Origin: an uncultured Phocaeicola sp.
GTDB taxonomy: Bacteria > Bacteroidota > Bacteroidia > Bacteroidales > Bacteroidaceae
NCBI GenBank assembly: GCA_948579315.1
Contig: CAPAOL010000004.1
Location: 46,157 to 110,156 of the forward strand
Direction of reading: 5' to 3'
DNA length: 64,000 bases
Shown here piece by piece: positions 35,586 through 44,503 of the stretch. The notes under the pieces were generated by a model. It made no database searches, was not told the DNA's origin, and saw only the letters and a list, made by a program, of their open reading frames with translations. The position numbers were made by a program, and so were the translations under genes. Numbering within the stretch: position 1 is the stretch's first letter; every line of letters begins with the position of its first letter.

Positions 35586-36161
35586 TTAGTCTAGTTTCTT
35601 CATGGCGCTGTGTACGGAACCTGCCCAATAATTGCGTAGTCCGAAACCGCGTGCTTTGCCGTTAGTCGGTGCGCTATACAGAATCTCACGGGTTTTCGTG
35701 TTGAAGAATACAATTTGATAGGTCGCTCTTGCATCAGCCTTGTTTAAAAGCATGGCAATCATAATCAATCCTGTTTTTTCTTCTTGAGAGAGGATGGGAA
35801 GTGTCTTGATGACTTCTTCTATCTGTTTTTCATCCAGAGTGTATCCGCTGTTGGTCGTCATGATCTCATCGGGATTGATGGTCTTGTTGGCATCGTTTAC
35901 TGCCTCCAATGAGGTTACTTCTACATTGACACCCAGTCTTTTGCCAATATCATACTTCTTCGGCTCAGTGATGAAAAGCTTGTTGATGTCATCAAAAGTA
36001 TATTTGAACTGCATGGGGCCTTCTTTTGCTCCGTACACTTTGGCACGGGTAAAGTCTATGCCATAAAATGTCACGGAAGAGATGTCTTTCAATGCGTCTT
36101 TGTTTTGCCCGAAGCAAGCCATGCTGCTTACAAGGAACAATAAAACGAGTAACTGTTTCAT
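35586..36161 (-). CDS. Exported protein of unknown function
   Basis: I do not recognise the family. The 191-residue protein has a signal peptide (MKQLLVLLFLVSSMACFGQ) and a mature part with mixed alpha/beta character. It includes ISSVTFYGIDFTRAKVYGAK near the N-terminus and YQIVFFNTKTREILYS near the end. The single Cys lies in the signal peptide region, so it is either periplasmic or, if Cys16 is a poor lipobox, lipid-anchored. It has its own promoter element and is probably not part of the aryl polyene operon that ends 50 bp upstream. Confidence 0.78.
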   Translation of the reverse strand: MKQLLVLLFLVSSMACFGQNKDALKDISSVTFYGIDFTRAKVYGAKEGPMQFKYTFDDINKLFITEPKKYDIGKRLGVNVEVTSLEAVNDANKTINPDEIMTTNSGYTLDEKQIEEVIKTLPILSQEEKTGLIMIAMLLNKADARATYQIVFFNTKTREILYSAPTNGKARGFGLRNYWAGSVHSAMKKLD

Positions 36162-36195
36162 ATTAGTTCTTTTTTAAGTGTTGTTTTGCTGCTGC

Positions 36196-36203
36196 CAAAG
36201 GTA
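36196..36203 (-). promoter_or_regulatory. -7 promoter element for the exported protein gene
   Basis: On the minus strand this reads TACCTTTG, an exact TAnnTTTG match, 34 bp before the ATG at 36161. It lies in the 50-bp gap after the last aryl polyene gene and supports a separate transcription unit. Confidence 0.5.
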
Positions 36204-36211
36204 GAAAAATA

Positions 36212-37507
36212 TTATCTCAAATCAATAAATTTAACTATTTTTCGACTCATGGGCGGCATTTGTATTTTCGCGATATACTCTGCCGATTCAAAATTGATAC
36301 TCGGAGCCACCCGTACTTTGGAACGGAACAGGTCTTTGATTTCTTTAGCGAAGGCTTCGCTGCGGTTTTCACTTCCGATGCGGATCAGTATTTCATCCGT
36401 TCCCAGTTCATTGGTATAAACCTCTACAATGTAATTCTTGATATGGGGGATGTTATCCAGAATATCGAATAAAGCGGGTGGGTAAAGGGTCGTACCTTTA
36501 TATTTTATCATTTGTCCTTTACGGCCCAGTATGGAGCTGAGACGGATGGTGTTACGTCCGCAGGCACAAGGTTCGGTATAATGGTAACAGATATCTCCGG
36601 TCTTGAAGCGGAGCAGCGGCATTCCTCTTACTCCCAAAGTCGTAATGGTCACTTCGCCTGCTTCCCCTTCTTTTACAGGTTGGTTGTTATCATCCAGAAA
36701 CTCTACGATAATCAGTTCCGGCTGGAGGTGGCCACCGTGAAATTCATTACATTCGGTAAACGAGGATTGCATTTCGGTAGATGCGTAGGTGGAGTAAAGT
36801 TGCAGGGAATCCCATTTCTCGTGTATCCGTTTACCCAGTGTGTTCAGGGTGAAATCGGGATTGCGGAGTGCTTCGCCTATGCATACACATTTCTGCATGG
36901 AGCAGTGATGGTAATCAATATGGTTCTTTTCGGCAAATTCAATCAGTTTGATCAGAAAGGAAGGGACTACCATGCCGCAAGTGGGATGGATGCGCCGGAT
37001 AGTGTCCCATTGCAGTTCGGGAATGCCGTTTCCCACACGGGCTACCCCCATGCCCAGCTCACGGGCTCCCATATAGTAGGCGAGGCCCGCCATGAAACGT
37101 CTGTCTATGGTGGTCATCAGTTGTAGTATATCCTGTCTGCTGCATCCGGTGGTGGTGAATGACAGATATTCGTTGTAGGCCAGCCGGTCAAGGTCCTCGG
37201 AAGTCAATACGAAAGTGACGGGGTCGCCCAAGGTTCCCGAAGTGGTGACATAGTCAATAATTTCATCGCGGCTCACGCAAATAAAATCTTCATTATGAAG
37301 TTGCAGGTCTGTCTTGGTCGTGACAGGTATTTGTTGCAAGTCTTCTATGGTTTTTATCTGTTGTATATCGATGTGATATGCTTGGAACAGATGTTGGTAG
37401 AATCGTGAATGATTCTGCAAATAAAGCAGTTCCTCAGCCAGCCGGCTTTCCTGATAGGCTTTGATTTCTTCAGGGGAGCGGAATTGTATTTCCGGATTCT
37501 TATTCAT
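36212..37507 (-). CDS. PaaK-like adenylating ligase of the aryl polyene cluster
   Basis: This 431-residue enzyme belongs to the phenylacetate-CoA ligase branch of ANL enzymes and probably activates an aryl acid such as p-coumarate as its adenylate for loading on CoA or an ACP. The ATP loop is TTSGTLGDPVTF. YSTYASTEMQSSFTEC is the second adenylate motif and FKTGDICYHYTEPCACGR the hinge region, with a Cys pair that may bind metal. The C-terminal subdomain follows (GRKGQMIKYKGTTLYPPALF). It is the last gene of the cluster, one base after the C45 hydrolase gene. It fills the role that ApeH has in E. coli. Confidence 0.85.
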   Translation of the reverse strand: MNKNPEIQFRSPEEIKAYQESRLAEELLYLQNHSRFYQHLFQAYHIDIQQIKTIEDLQQIPVTTKTDLQLHNEDFICVSRDEIIDYVTTSGTLGDPVTFVLTSEDLDRLAYNEYLSFTTTGCSRQDILQLMTTIDRRFMAGLAYYMGARELGMGVARVGNGIPELQWDTIRRIHPTCGMVVPSFLIKLIEFAEKNHIDYHHCSMQKCVCIGEALRNPDFTLNTLGKRIHEKWDSLQLYSTYASTEMQSSFTECNEFHGGHLQPELIIVEFLDDNNQPVKEGEAGEVTITTLGVRGMPLLRFKTGDICYHYTEPCACGRNTIRLSSILGRKGQMIKYKGTTLYPPALFDILDNIPHIKNYIVEVYTNELGTDEILIRIGSENRSEAFAKEIKDLFRSKVRVAPSINFESAEYIAKIQMPPMSRKIVKFIDLR

Positions 37508-37508
37508 T

Positions 37509-39173
37509 TTAGTTGTTTATTTTATGTTCTATACGTTCTGATTCACTTCGCTTGGGGATAGGAAGCAAGAGGGCTTTCTTCCAATTGCGCAGGGCTTTGT
37601 CCTGCTGTCCTGTGGCATGATAGTAATCTCCCAGCAACTCGTACACATAAAAGAAATGAGGGTTGGCATGTTGGAAGGCATGCAGGGTCTGTTCGTCCAG
37701 CCGTTCTTTCTTTTTAATCTGCTTCCGTAGTACAGGAGCCAGTCTTTTGTAAGTCATCAGCTGTTGGTATTCCTGTTGTTGCAGGAAGGAGTCCGCAGGC
37801 ACTGTCAGGTTTTCGGTATAGATTTCATGGTTGAAATCGATGGAGTCGCTGAAAATCCTGTTCAGGTCGTATGCCACGTACTTGCCGCATTGCCAGGGAG
37901 CGGTGGATACCCACATCCGTTTTTTCTCGGGTTGGAAAATGACGGAGTGATGGGCGATGAACTGGTTGATGGCCATTTCATTGGCAAGGCCCAGTTCCGC
38001 TTCTCCCACTCCTTTCCGGTTGCGCAGGATAGAGGCGGCTTTGGGGGCATCTATCGGTGCGTTTTCTTTCAGCAGTTCCTGCAAGCGGGCAAAGCGGTAG
38101 GGGCTGTCCGAAGTTTCTATGTTTTCCAGGTTCCGTTTGTCATGGCCGAAGGTTTCCGACTGGTAGTGGTTGGTACAGATGATCTGCTGCCCGTTTCCTG
38201 TGAATAAGGCTATTTTCTCCGGCGATTTCTCGATAATTGCGGCTCTGCCGTCCTTGGCCGAACCCACCAGTATGGACTCCGAGACAAATGTTTTCCGTTT
38301 CCGGGCGATAGCGTATGCTTCCTCAATGGTAGAAGCATATTGCAATATTTCCCTGGTCAGAATGGAAATAGGGGTGGCGGATGCGGCAGGCAGATCCGAT
38401 TTGGCGGCATTGATGGTGACAGTCAGCCCCGTTTCATTCATGCCGGAAAGGACACCGGTCATTCCGGCCCATCCCACGGATGCGAAGCGATATCCGTTTT
38501 CGGGTTGGTAAAACGAAACGAGCTTGTTGCGTGCAAAGGCGTCACCCATGTAGAAATCGAAATTACGGCCGATGATAAGGGAAGAATCGGCACTGTTCTC
38601 ACCCCAGCAGGCAAATGAACTGCATCCTACCAGCATATAGTCCTGCATGGCATGTCCCAAGTCGTGGGCGGAGTGGTAATTCAACTGACGCTCGTAGGGG
38701 GTGCCGATGAAATCATACTCATGGGTGCAGGAGAGGGAGATGCCATAAATCTCGTCCCGGTACTCTTCCGGCACATTTTTCCCCAGATTCCGGTTGAAAA
38801 GGACAATGAAGAAACGGAGGAATTTAAGATAACTTTCAGAGGGGACTATCTCTTTTATCTGATCCACAAATACTTTTTCCTGAAAATAAAGTAAGTCGGA
38901 AGTCAGTTGGCCGATGGCTTTGCCTCTTTCGTAGGCAGGTCCGCTGACTTTCAGTTCCCAAAGTCCGCTCTCACTGTGCCGCAGGTAGTTTCCGCCATAC
39001 TGCCGGAGGCTGTCTTTCCGTATCACACGATCCGTTTCAGGGGTAGACGCAAATTGCGGAGTCATCATATCGGCAGATAGATAGAGATAACTCATGCCTA
39101 TCATGATCGCCGCTATCAGAATCAACAGGGCCATCCCCCCGTACTTTATTGTTTTCTTCCAAATCTTATGCAT
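37509..39173 (-). CDS. C45 family Ntn acyltransferase/hydrolase with TPR-like tail
   Basis: The 554-residue protein belongs to the acyl-CoA:6-aminopenicillanate acyltransferase (C45) family, whose members self-cleave to expose an N-terminal Cys nucleophile. An N-terminal membrane anchor (ALLILIAAIMIGMSYLYLSA) puts the enzyme in the periplasm. The likely nucleophile is Cys184 in MLVGCSSFACWG, with RNFDFYMG and NETGLTVTINA as conserved parts. About 60 C-terminal residues look like one TPR (FYVYELLGDYYHATGQQDKA). It overlaps the flavoprotein gene by 8 bp. It may transfer or remove an acyl group from the polyene or its lipid carrier; this is inference. Confidence 0.82.
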   Translation of the reverse strand: MHKIWKKTIKYGGMALLILIAAIMIGMSYLYLSADMMTPQFASTPETDRVIRKDSLRQYGGNYLRHSESGLWELKVSGPAYERGKAIGQLTSDLLYFQEKVFVDQIKEIVPSESYLKFLRFFIVLFNRNLGKNVPEEYRDEIYGISLSCTHEYDFIGTPYERQLNYHSAHDLGHAMQDYMLVGCSSFACWGENSADSSLIIGRNFDFYMGDAFARNKLVSFYQPENGYRFASVGWAGMTGVLSGMNETGLTVTINAAKSDLPAASATPISILTREILQYASTIEEAYAIARKRKTFVSESILVGSAKDGRAAIIEKSPEKIALFTGNGQQIICTNHYQSETFGHDKRNLENIETSDSPYRFARLQELLKENAPIDAPKAASILRNRKGVGEAELGLANEMAINQFIAHHSVIFQPEKKRMWVSTAPWQCGKYVAYDLNRIFSDSIDFNHEIYTENLTVPADSFLQQQEYQQLMTYKRLAPVLRKQIKKKERLDEQTLHAFQHANPHFFYVYELLGDYYHATGQQDKALRNWKKALLLPIPKRSESERIEHKINN

Positions 39174-40656
39174 TGCCTACTTTTTTTGCTAAATATTCCT
39201 GACCTACAAATTCCGAACAAGTGAGCATGGCTGTCAGCGTCACGCCCAAAGCGCCGTGTACATTCAGATTCTGCCCCGTGAGGAACAGATTCTTCAGTTT
39301 GGTGCGTGTGGAAACAAAACTGATTTGCGGATACTGGTAGTTTTTGACAATGCCGTATGCCGAACCGTCTATGGTTCCGGTATAGTCCCGATAGCTCAGC
39401 GGAGTCGTGGTATGGATCTTTTCAATGCAATGATTCCAGTGAAATCCGAACCGCCTCAGGAACTGCAAGATCTGTTCCGTCTTTTCTTCTTTGAACTGGC
39501 GGTATGCCTCGCCACGGTGTTCGGGGGTCGTATCCGTCCATTTGCTGACCTCATCCATATACATGGGGGTCAGTATGGAAACCACCTCTGTGAATTTGCT
39601 GTTGCCGCGGGGTACTTGCATGGAGATCATGCAACTGGGGGTATTCCCTTTGTGCATCTCTTTTTCATACCATACATCCTCATTGCCGTGCAGGTATATA
39701 TTATGGTTCTGATAGGGGCAACAGTCTTTTTTCATCATCAGATTCAGCGTGAATATCCCGTAACTGTTTTCCAGTGACTTGATGCGAGACACAAAAGCCG
39801 GTTTGATGGAATGGTTCTTATCCAGCAGGGATAAGGTGAGTTGCGGATGCAGGTTGGATATGACGTAAGTACTTTCCAGTATCTCTTCATGGTTCACTTC
39901 CACTCCTTGTATGGCTTCATCCTTGACAAGGATACGGGTCACTTCTTTCCGGTTCAGCACCGTACCGCCGTTGGCACGTATGATATGGATTAATTCCAGA
40001 CTGACTTGCATACTTCCTTCCGTGAAACGATAGGCGCTCTCCAGATAAGAGTTGTTAATCATGGCGTGTTCATAGAAGGTAGATTTATTTTTGATCCCGC
40101 CATAGAGCAGGGAGGTTGCGGCAAGTACATTCTGTAAATCCCTGTTCGTGGTAACGGATGCTATCATCCCGGCTGCTGAGGTGGCAAAGAAATCCATGCC
40201 TTCTTGGGACAGGCGGCCTTTTTTCAGGTGGTCTGTGCTGATCAGGTTTCCCACCGATCGGATAGCTGCCACATACCGTTTTAAGTTCTCCCGTTCATGG
40301 GGGAATGAGTGGCACAGGGTTTCCATGAACCGTTCATGCCCCATGGCGTAATCATAGATAGCGTCTTTATAATAAATCCGGTCGAACACTTCTTCATCCA
40401 TCCGTTTGATGGATAACTTGTCCATGATACCGAAATAACGGAAATACTGATTCATGATTTGTCCTTCATCCAGACTGCCGATATAGTGAATGCCGGTATC
40501 CATCCGGTGCCCGCCGCGTTGATAAGTCTGGAAGCAGCCGCCAAACAGTTCATTCTTCTCCAGCACACAGACGTGGTAGCCCTCTTTGCTCAAGATGGCT
40601 CCGCATTCCAGACCGCCCAGTCCGCTGCCTATGATGATGATATCGTACTTACTCAT
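39166..40656 (-). CDS. Phytoene-desaturase-like FAD-dependent oxidoreductase
   Basis: This 496-residue protein has an N-terminal dinucleotide fold, DIIIIGSGLGGLECGAILSK followed by EGYHVCVLEKN. The motif YQRGGHRMDTGIHYIG follows and GQNLNVHGALGVTLTAML is near the end, as in carotenoid desaturases and isomerases. A role on the polyene, such as desaturation or isomerisation, is plausible. The start is the ATG at 40656 (MSKYDII), which overlaps the fusion gene's stop by 8 bp (ATGAGTAA); a longer form would place 27 unrelated residues before the FAD motif. Known aryl polyene pathways do not need this step. Confidence 0.85.
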   Translation of the reverse strand: MSKYDIIIIGSGLGGLECGAILSKEGYHVCVLEKNELFGGCFQTYQRGGHRMDTGIHYIGSLDEGQIMNQYFRYFGIMDKLSIKRMDEEVFDRIYYKDAIYDYAMGHERFMETLCHSFPHERENLKRYVAAIRSVGNLISTDHLKKGRLSQEGMDFFATSAAGMIASVTTNRDLQNVLAATSLLYGGIKNKSTFYEHAMINNSYLESAYRFTEGSMQVSLELIHIIRANGGTVLNRKEVTRILVKDEAIQGVEVNHEEILESTYVISNLHPQLTLSLLDKNHSIKPAFVSRIKSLENSYGIFTLNLMMKKDCCPYQNHNIYLHGNEDVWYEKEMHKGNTPSCMISMQVPRGNSKFTEVVSILTPMYMDEVSKWTDTTPEHRGEAYRQFKEEKTEQILQFLRRFGFHWNHCIEKIHTTTPLSYRDYTGTIDGSAYGIVKNYQYPQISFVSTRTKLKNLFLTGQNLNVHGALGVTLTAMLTCSEFVGQEYLAKKVGNA

Positions 40657-43600
40657 GTTCCGGTTTGTTTTTTTGGAAGATATAAATCGTATTCGAGGTA
40701 TATCTGTCATTAGGTAAAATCTCCAGCTGCATCCCACCTTCTTGCGCGATGCTCCTTATTTGCGCTTCGGATGTGAAACAAAGTTGTTCTGTCGTCTTGT
40801 TGAAACTGAAAATGCCGGTAGACAGCAGTTCCGTGAAACGGGTGAGGCGGTGTTTCCGGGTGTTGGCGGCATTGCCGTCCCGCACAATCAGCTTTCCTTC
40901 CGGGCGCAACTGCTCCATGCATCTGAGCAATAAGGTCCGCTGGTGCTCATAGTTCATATAATGCAGGATATCATTCAGTATGAATGCGTCACTTTCCGGC
41001 AAAGGGTATTCCAATGCATTGGCGTATACAAATTGCAGGTGGGGAGTGCGGAGCCAACCCTGTTGCGCTACTGCTATCTTGTCCTCATCATAATCAATCC
41101 CTGTAATCTCCCGTTCCTCGGAAAGTTGGGAAAGCATATAGCAAAGCGGTCCGAATCCGCAGCCGATATCTGTAATCTGTCCTTTGACAGGAACCAGTTG
41201 GTTGAATAACCTGTAGTTATCTTCCATTTTCACCTTGATGCGTATGTACCATTCCTCTACCGGTCCTTTATAGATATAGTTCTGTACCAGATTTTCGTAG
41301 AAGACGGGATTGTCCGTTGTGCTTTGTTCCCGACAGATACGGGCATATTCTTTTTTCATCCGCGCGGAGATGTTTTTGGTACGTTCCTGATAAGTGGTTC
41401 CGTACGTAGCATCGTTGGCTGGGATACGCGGTAGAATCTCTGTCAGCATGATGCCTTTCCGTACATTGAACGGCTGTGCCTTGGCTATGATCTTGCAGTT
41501 GCCGTAAAGGATGACCGGAATAATATCCAGTTGCAGTTTTTCCGACAGATAGAAAGCTCCTTTATGGAAACGCTTCATCCGTCCGTCGTAGGTACGTGTT
41601 CCTTCGGGGAAAATGGCGATGGAATATCCTTCTTTCACCTTTTGGCGCATCCGTTCCACGTAAAGCTCGTAACCGTCTCCTACGTAATAGAAATCGGCAT
41701 AGCGGATAATGGCTCCGAAGAAAGGAGAGTGCCATACCCAGTGATTGGTAACCATGACCAGTTTGGGAGTCAGTGCCAATAATACCAGTATATCGATGAA
41801 AGACTGATGATTGGCTATCAGGATGGCAGGCTTTTTAAACGTTTCTCCTGTCCGGTTTATCCTTTCTTTATGTACAAATGTGGCTATATGGATCAGGCTT
41901 TTGCAGGTGACATGTATCAGTTGGCAAAGTACTTGTTTCTTATAGGCTTTGCGGATAGGAAGCAAGGTCATGACAGCTATCAGCAAGCGCAGGAACAGGC
42001 ATCCGATAAAGAACAGCAGGAACAGGCCGCCGGTTCTTGCCAGTCCTGTCAATGTATAAGGAGGCAACCCTTTGGAAGCGGGTGCTGTGATGAAGAACCG
42101 GAAAAGAATGGGTTGCAGCGTGTAGGCTACCAGTACGACGGCAATCATTCCCAAAATGGAGATGAGGGAAATGGACTGCAATGCCGGATGGCGTGCGAAG
42201 ACCAACGTACCCATACCTATCACGGTGGTGAAAGCGGAGAAGAAGATGGCTGTTTTGTGCGAGTTCAGCAACTGCCGTCCTGTGCGGTACTTATTCTGCA
42301 ATCCGTCCATAATGAAGATGCTGAAATCATCCCCGATTCCAAAAATAAAGGTGGACAGAATGATGTTGATGATATTGAATTCAATACCCAGCATGCCCAT
42401 TAACCCCACAATGATAATCCAGCTGACCAGCATCGGCAGGAAACTCATCAGAGTCAGTTCTATGCGTCCGTAGGAGATCCATAAGGCAAAGAAAATCAGA
42501 AAAGAGGAGATATAAAGAATCAGATAGAAATCCTGATTGACGGCTGATACCCATTGGCTGGCGAAATAGCCGCGGTCGAAGATAACCACCTTCTCTTTTG
42601 GTTGGAAAAGGGGGTACACCGCTTCCTTGTCGGTTTCGTTCATCCGTACCTGAGTAATCAGCATGGTCAGGGAATCGGCGGAAGTCTGCCATTCGTTCAG
42701 AAGCCGGGTAGTGATTTCATTCTGGTAGTCCAAAGGCTGGAACGGACGGTCGAGCCATTGGAAAAACGGCTCGAATGCATGTTCACGAAAATGATAACGG
42801 GCAGCCTCTGTCCGGATGGTTTCGCGTAACCGGGCTTTCTTTTCCGGAGTCCAGTAGTTGTGCCATTGTTTCAACCGTGCTTCCTGCACCTCTTCCGGTA
42901 TCAGAAACTGTCCGGCAGAGGCGTAATCTTTTATTTTTCCTTCTTCTTTCAGTTGGGCGAGCAGCCGGTTCGTTTCGGCGTATTGTCCGGTAGCGTCTCC
43001 CATATCTTTGCCTGTACTGACAAAGAGAACAGTCTTTTCTTTCTTGTCAAAGAGTTCGGCCAGCTTGTTTTCCGATTGTTTCAAGTGGGCAGGCTCATAG
43101 TTCAGACTCATCATATCCTCGTTGAAACGCACGTTCTGCGAGGTGAATAAACATATTATGGTCAGCACGAGAATGCCCCCTACCAAGCCTTTGTTCTTTT
43201 CGTATGGATAAGCGTTCAGTTTCTCGATAAAGCGTAGCACCGCCCCTTGTTTTACATGCGCCTGCCCTTTCAGGAAATGCGGCAGATAGACCAGGCAAAA
43301 CAGCGTGGTTCCTATCAAGGCAAGCGAGGCGAACAGACCGAAATCCCGTAACAGGTTGGAACTGGTAAAGAGGAGGCTGAAAAAGGCGCCGATGGTAGTA
43401 AAACTGCCTACGGTAAGCGGATAGGCGATTTCTTTGATTAATTGTTGTACCGATGATACATGATTCTGATGCGCCAGCATGTGTATGGAGTAGCTCAAGG
43501 CAATGCCCATTACGGCGGAGCCCGCACCTACGGCAATGGCTGAAATGCCGCCTTTGATAAAGTAGATGAGGCATAAGGCGAATAAAGCTCCGAACAGCAC

Positions 43601-44503
43601 CGGGGTGATGATAAGCGGAATGGATTTCTTATGCTTGAATACCAGAGATATGAAGACAATGATGATAATCAGCGCGATGGAAGAAGTGACCAGCGTATCT
43701 TTCTTTATCTGTCGTGCATTGTACACTCCTACGGAAGGACCTCCGAAATATTCGGCAACCAATTGGGGATGTTCCTTTTCCGCTTTTTGCAGCTCATTTT
43801 CAATCAGCCGGATGAGTTTGTCATTTTTGCCCGTGCTTCCGGTGTTGAATACCGGGGTGATGAACATCAGCAGGGTGGAACCGTCCCGTGAGAAGATATG
43901 TTCATTAATCAGTTCGTAATTAGCTTCCAACTGGAAGTCTTGCAGATGTTTCAGCGTCTGGCTGCCCAGTCCCAACGGGTCCCGCATAATGTAGTTCTTC
44001 AAGGCGAATCCTGCCGGAGATATCAGGTTGGAATAGTTCTTCTGCATCAGGGCGGCAATGTTTCCGGCGGTAAGCAAGGTGTCCAGCCGTTGGTAGGCCT
44101 CGTCGGAAAGGAACAGGGGCAGGTTGTCGTAAACAAAATCTCCGACACTGTTGATCAGGTTTTCGTCGGCTTTTGAGAAGATCTCTTTAATCAGGGTTCC
44201 TTCCGCTTGTTGCTGTAAATCCTGTTTAATGGTTTCGGCAGCTTCAATCAGGGAATCCGCATCCGCCACACCGTCCTTGCCGGACAGCATGATCATAATT
44301 TTATCCTTTATCTTCAGATTTTCAAATACGTTGATGGCATTTTGGGAGTCCTTGGTATCCGGAAAGAAACTGGTTACGTTTTCCTCGAATCTGACTTGGG
44401 CGGCAAAAAGGGCCATAAAGAGGATGCATACGCTGAGGGACAGGTAAAACAAGACTTTATGCCTTTCAAAATAGTTATATAATCCAACAAAGAATTTAGT
44501 CAT
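40649..44503 (-). CDS. Trifunctional fusion: MMPL exporter, PlsC-like acyltransferase, SAM methyltransferase
   Basis: One 1,284-residue protein carries three activities that are separate genes in E. coli-type aryl polyene clusters. Residues 1 to about 830 form an RND/MMPL transporter with two sets of membrane helices (for example SSIALIIIIVFISLVF and IINIILSTFIFGIGDDFSIF) and two large periplasmic loops. Residues about 870-1060 form an acyltransferase with the HX4D motif at His899-Asp904 (NHQSFIDIL) and FPEGTRTYDG. Residues about 1090-1280 form a class I methyltransferase (ITDIGCGFGPLCYMLSQL near residue 1112, then GIDYDEDKIAVA). It probably acylates and methylates the product or its carrier at the inner membrane and moves it across. 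Confidence 0.93.
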   Translation of the reverse strand: MTKFFVGLYNYFERHKVLFYLSLSVCILFMALFAAQVRFEENVTSFFPDTKDSQNAINVFENLKIKDKIMIMLSGKDGVADADSLIEAAETIKQDLQQQAEGTLIKEIFSKADENLINSVGDFVYDNLPLFLSDEAYQRLDTLLTAGNIAALMQKNYSNLISPAGFALKNYIMRDPLGLGSQTLKHLQDFQLEANYELINEHIFSRDGSTLLMFITPVFNTGSTGKNDKLIRLIENELQKAEKEHPQLVAEYFGGPSVGVYNARQIKKDTLVTSSIALIIIIVFISLVFKHKKSIPLIITPVLFGALFALCLIYFIKGGISAIAVGAGSAVMGIALSYSIHMLAHQNHVSSVQQLIKEIAYPLTVGSFTTIGAFFSLLFTSSNLLRDFGLFASLALIGTTLFCLVYLPHFLKGQAHVKQGAVLRFIEKLNAYPYEKNKGLVGGILVLTIICLFTSQNVRFNEDMMSLNYEPAHLKQSENKLAELFDKKEKTVLFVSTGKDMGDATGQYAETNRLLAQLKEEGKIKDYASAGQFLIPEEVQEARLKQWHNYWTPEKKARLRETIRTEAARYHFREHAFEPFFQWLDRPFQPLDYQNEITTRLLNEWQTSADSLTMLITQVRMNETDKEAVYPLFQPKEKVVIFDRGYFASQWVSAVNQDFYLILYISSFLIFFALWISYGRIELTLMSFLPMLVSWIIIVGLMGMLGIEFNIINIILSTFIFGIGDDFSIFIMDGLQNKYRTGRQLLNSHKTAIFFSAFTTVIGMGTLVFARHPALQSISLISILGMIAVVLVAYTLQPILFRFFITAPASKGLPPYTLTGLARTGGLFLLFFIGCLFLRLLIAVMTLLPIRKAYKKQVLCQLIHVTCKSLIHIATFVHKERINRTGETFKKPAILIANHQSFIDILVLLALTPKLVMVTNHWVWHSPFFGAIIRYADFYYVGDGYELYVERMRQKVKEGYSIAIFPEGTRTYDGRMKRFHKGAFYLSEKLQLDIIPVILYGNCKIIAKAQPFNVRKGIMLTEILPRIPANDATYGTTYQERTKNISARMKKEYARICREQSTTDNPVFYENLVQNYIYKGPVEEWYIRIKVKMEDNYRLFNQLVPVKGQITDIGCGFGPLCYMLSQLSEEREITGIDYDEDKIAVAQQGWLRTPHLQFVYANALEYPLPESDAFILNDILHYMNYEHQRTLLLRCMEQLRPEGKLIVRDGNAANTRKHRLTRFTELLSTGIFSFNKTTEQLCFTSEAQIRSIAQEGGMQLEILPNDRYTSNTIYIFQKNKPEHE

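Noticed and set aside
36512..37126. A 204-codon plus-strand ORF within the PaaK-like ligase gene
   Set aside because: It is antisense to a gene with clear family motifs, its translation shows no recognisable domain, and it is one of several long antisense frames favoured by the codon usage here.
41807..42403. A 198-codon plus-strand ORF rich in Gln and Cys inside the fusion gene
   Set aside because: It is antisense to transporter and acyltransferase coding sequence; the composition reflects the complement of membrane codons.
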